The notes below the pieces were generated by a model. It saw only the letters and a list, made by a program, of their open reading frames with translations, was not told the origin of the DNA and did not search any database. From Citrifermentans bemidjiense Bem (GTDB taxonomy: Bacteria > Desulfobacterota > Desulfuromonadia > Geobacterales > Geobacteraceae), in assembly GCF_000020725.1 (NCBI RefSeq), contig NC_011146.1:2665501-2729500 (forward strand): a stretch of 64,000 bases of DNA. The letters are read 5' to 3'. Below, in pieces: positions 62,325-64,000 of this stretch (the stretch's first letter is position 1; every line of letters starts with the position of its first letter). The position numbers were made by a program, and so were the translations under genes.

Positions 62325-62344
62325 ACATCCGAATGAGCGGATGT
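62325..62344. promoter_or_regulatory. second ArsR-type operator, arsR-acr3 gap
   Basis: ACATCCG-AATGAG-CGGATGT: perfect seven-base arms around six bases, 26 bases upstream of the acr3 ATG. The 16-base core differs from the arsR promoter operator at one position. Confidence 0.7.
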
Positions 62345-62359
62345 CTGGCAGAAAAAAAA

Positions 62360-62698
62360 TCAGGCGCAGTTGGCGCCCTTGGCAAAAGAGGAGATCTTCT
62401 TCAGGTCCGCAGCGACGACAGGCAACTCGGTCAGCAGTTGCTTTAACACGCCGGCAAGTTGGAACTTGATCGGTGAATCTGTCGAAAGGGTGTAGACGAT
62501 CCAGACCCCTTCCCTGCGGTCGGTGACCCATCCGGCGTTCTTCAGGTAGGCGAGGTGCCTGGAAACGGTAGATTGCGGCAGTTGCAGGGTGGCCGTGATG
62601 TCGCAAACGCAAAGCTCCCTGGAGCAAAGAAGCAGCGCCACAATACGGAGGCGGGTCTCATCGGCGAGAGCCTTGAAGTACTGTACGGTCGTTTTCAT
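62360..62698 (-). CDS. arsR: ArsR/SmtB family arsenic-responsive repressor
   Basis: 112 residues. The DNA-binding helix contains the metalloid motif ELCVCDI (C30, C32) with a further cysteine at C25, followed by [21 protein letters not shown], the recognition helix and wing. The frame extends to 62878, but the ATG at 62698 begins the conserved [12 protein letters not shown] region and lies seven bases after a TATAAT, so translation is probably leaderless. It would repress its own promoter until arsenite binds. Confidence 0.93.
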   Translation of the reverse strand: MKTTVQYFKALADETRLRIVALLLCSRELCVCDITATLQLPQSTVSRHLAYLKNAGWVTDRREGVWIVYTLSTDSPIKFQLAGVLKQLLTELPVVAADLKKISSFAKGANCA

Positions 62699-62705
62699 GG
62701 GCGCG

Positions 62706-62733
62706 ATTATATCCGGATGAGCGGATGCGTCAA
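62706..62733 (-). promoter_or_regulatory. arsR promoter with operator in the spacer
   Basis: On the minus strand: TTGACG at 62733-62728, a 16-base spacer, TATAAT at 62711-62706, then seven bases to the ATG. The palindrome ATCCG-CTCATC-CGGAT (62726-62711) fills the spacer and touches the -10, so a bound repressor would block RNA polymerase directly. Confidence 0.78.
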
Positions 62734-62833
62734 GAGTTATTTCACGGTTCACCCTCTGCCGCTTTGACAGGCAGCCAGGCGACTGCCGCACATCCTCTAT
62801 CCTGCGTCCCTCCCCTGGCCTGCGAGACAGAGA

Positions 62834-62876
62834 CAAAAAAAGGGTCGAGGCATGAAGCCTCGACCCTTTTCTTTTC
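62834..62876. terminator. bidirectional terminator
   Basis: AAAAAAAGGGTCGAGGC-ATGAA-GCCTCGACCCTTTTCTTTT: perfect ten-base stem with A- and T-runs, serving the small secreted protein gene at 62889-63191 on the minus strand. Confidence 0.92.
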
Positions 62877-62888
62877 ACTTTCCCTCAC

Positions 62889-63191
62889 TCATTCTGATAC
62901 TGGCGCTGCCCATTCGATTCTGGGAAGAGAGTTTTGCTTCGTCGCAGGTTGCTCCTTTTTCGCGCCCAGCTTTTCACTCACCGGCTTCCCGGTCAGCAAC
63001 CCCTTTACCTTTCCGGAGACAGAGTCTGCGTTCCTGTCAAGCCTCATGTCCTTCACCTGTTCAATCGGCTCATCAAGGGTGATTGTTTGAGTCTTGCCGG
63101 AACTGTAGCTGATGATCATTTGGTCGGCATAGGCAGAACTTGAGACCAACGAAAGAGCCACAGCGAAGTGCGCGCCCAACATCTTTACCAT
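62889..63191 (-). CDS. small secreted protein of unknown function
   Basis: 100 residues with a signal peptide (LGAHFAVALSLVSSSAYA) followed by a short beta-rich and basic region (DQMIISYSSGKTQTITLDEP) and a disordered Lys/Pro tail. GAGGTGG about nine bases before the ATG at 63191 sets the start. It has its own terminator. The gap 63192-63400 upstream shows no gene. Confidence 0.65.
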   Translation of the reverse strand: MVKMLGAHFAVALSLVSSSAYADQMIISYSSGKTQTITLDEPIEQVKDMRLDRNADSVSGKVKGLLTGKPVSEKLGAKKEQPATKQNSLPRIEWAAPVSE

Positions 63192-63405
63192 CACTTGCCA
63201 CCTCACATTTACTATCTGAGTTGTATAAGCTCCTGGCCTCCGCCGTCAATCCCTGCTGCGAGGCAGTTGGAATAATGGCACAGCCACTATTTATGTCAAG
63301 CCTGTGACAGTTTCCTGTCGTTCTGAGCCATCGACAGTAACTTCCAAGCAGGCCGATGAGAGCAGAGGACAAGGCAAGATGAAACAGTCAAGTCAGTTTT
63401 GCTGA

Positions 63406-63456
63406 AAGCCGCCAGCCCCTAGCCCCTAGCCCCTAGCCCCCAGCCCCCAGTCCCGG
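63406..63456. repeat. CCCCTAG heptamer array
   Basis: Three tandem AGCCCCT heptamers followed by two AGCCCCC heptamers and AGTCCCG. It is the same heptamer family as the CAGCCCCTAGCCCCTAGTCCC arm at 19570-19590. Confidence 0.85.
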
Positions 63457-63463
63457 TTTCTCC

Positions 63464-64000
63464 CTAGATCCCTATCCCGTCATCCCCGCAGTTCTTTTGG
63501 GGGTTGTTGCTCCTCTTGAAAAGCAGCACGCTTATCCCTTCAGGCGTCCGGTCGAACTCGAAGGCAAGGCAGTTCTCGTAGGCTACGAACGCCACCGGCT
63601 CCAACTGCCCCAGATCGCGCAGCCTGAAAAGGAGCCGGTTCCCTTTCTCAAGGTGCTCCAGGGTCGCCCGCGGTACGTCGATTACGAAAGCGCCCTTCTC
63701 CTCTCTCAGGTCGACAAGGTTCAGATTGGTAGCTGCCAACTCGCCGAGGCTGATGCGCCGGACCCATGAGCTTCCGGTTCCGGCCCCGCCCTCGGTCAAC
63801 TCGGCGGCGTCCTGCGGGAGAGCCTCGACCACCATGCCGGCGGCGACCGTGGCGTTGGTGAAACGATCAATAAGGATGAAGCTGCCGATATCCCTGTTCT
63901 CGCGGTACGGGTCAAAGGAGACCGGGCGGTCGAGTTCCAGCCGCGCCAGGCCGATCTCGTTTAGCCCCAGCGTCGCCACCTGCTTCTGCTCCAAGGTGTT
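63464..64000 (-). CDS. CysN-like sulfate adenylyltransferase large subunit (C-terminal part)
   Basis: Only the last 178 or so codons are in the window; the frame is open to base 64000. The start of the visible part, [20 protein letters not shown] then [22 protein letters not shown], is the C-terminal domain of the GTP-dependent subunit of ATP sulfurylase (CysN), which activates sulfate as APS. A further 110 residues follow where the E. coli protein ends and where CysNC fusions have APS kinase, but no kinase P-loop is seen in this extension. Confidence 0.82.
   Translation of the reverse strand, partial: NTLEQKQVATLGLNEIGLARLELDRPVSFDPYRENRDIGSFILIDRFTNATVAAGMVVEALPQDAAELTEGGAGTGSSWVRRISLGELAATNLNLVDLREEKGAFVIDVPRATLEHLEKGNRLLFRLRDLGQLEPVAFVAYENCLAFEFDRTPEGISVLLFKRSNNPQKNCGDDGIGI

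Overview
This window looks like about 64 kb of chromosome from a Geobacter-type deltaproteobacterium (Desulfuromonadia, Geobacter/Citrifermentans group). That reading rests on a GC-rich sequence with strong GC-ending codon preference, a dodecaheme c-type cytochrome built of four c7-type triheme domains, a minor-pilin/PilY1 cluster, rubrerythrin-type peroxide defence, separate PurQ and a PurS-PurL fusion, a DHH-CBS-nucleotidyltransferase fusion, and many GTG/TTG starts preceded by strong Shine-Dalgarno (SD) sites. The species cannot be fixed from sequence alone. Almost all of it is ordinary core chromosome. I see no insertion sequence, prophage or CRISPR array.

Layout. 1-6 kb (minus strand): a DHH/CBS/tRNA-nucleotidyltransferase fusion cut by the window edge, a MEMO-like protein, ScpB, ScpA, TrpS and an M50 protease. 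6-11 kb: a DMT permease and an SbcC/SbcD-type nuclease pair. 11-18 kb: dienelactone hydrolase, a lipoprotein, a zinc-ribbon membrane protein, a DUF1456 protein, FtsH, a hydroxyacid dehydrogenase and endonuclease III. 18-27 kb: a PHP phosphoesterase, a cytidylate-kinase-like/BON fusion, rubrerythrin, MgtC, a degenerate MglA-like GTPase, a helical-repeat protein, a SPOR protein and an EF-G paralogue. 27-30 kb: coaX, birA, nadC. 30-34.5 kb: the dodecaheme cytochrome, PAP2, DUF72, YaeQ and a YkgJ-type cysteine cluster protein. 34.7-43 kb: a purine/pyrimidine run purB-mscS-purL-purQ-purF-pyrE. 43-46 kb: an MBL hydrolase and a sensor histidine kinase. 46.5-50.3 kb: the glycolytic operon gap-pgk-tpiA followed by secG. 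50.3-51.8 kb: three tRNA-Leu genes and a ferritin-like protein. 51.9-59.8 kb: a PilX/PilW/PilV/FimT/PilY1 cluster. 60.2-62.7 kb: an arsenic operon arsR-acr3-arsC with a CDF-like transporter. 63.5-64 kb: the C-terminal end of a CysN-like sulfate adenylyltransferase subunit.

The most unusual content is (i) the arsenic operon, whose CDF-family protein carries Cys-x3-Cys in place of the usual His-x3-Asp transport site plus a Cys-rich tail, and whose arsR promoter has its operator inside the -35/-10 spacer and appears to give a leaderless mRNA; and (ii) a recurring class of intergenic elements made of short tandem units (6, 7, 9-10 bp) arranged as inverted arms, of unrelated sequence at different loci, together with a second family of palindromes built on GGGGACAGGC. 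All functional statements are inference from sequence motifs. No database search was run.
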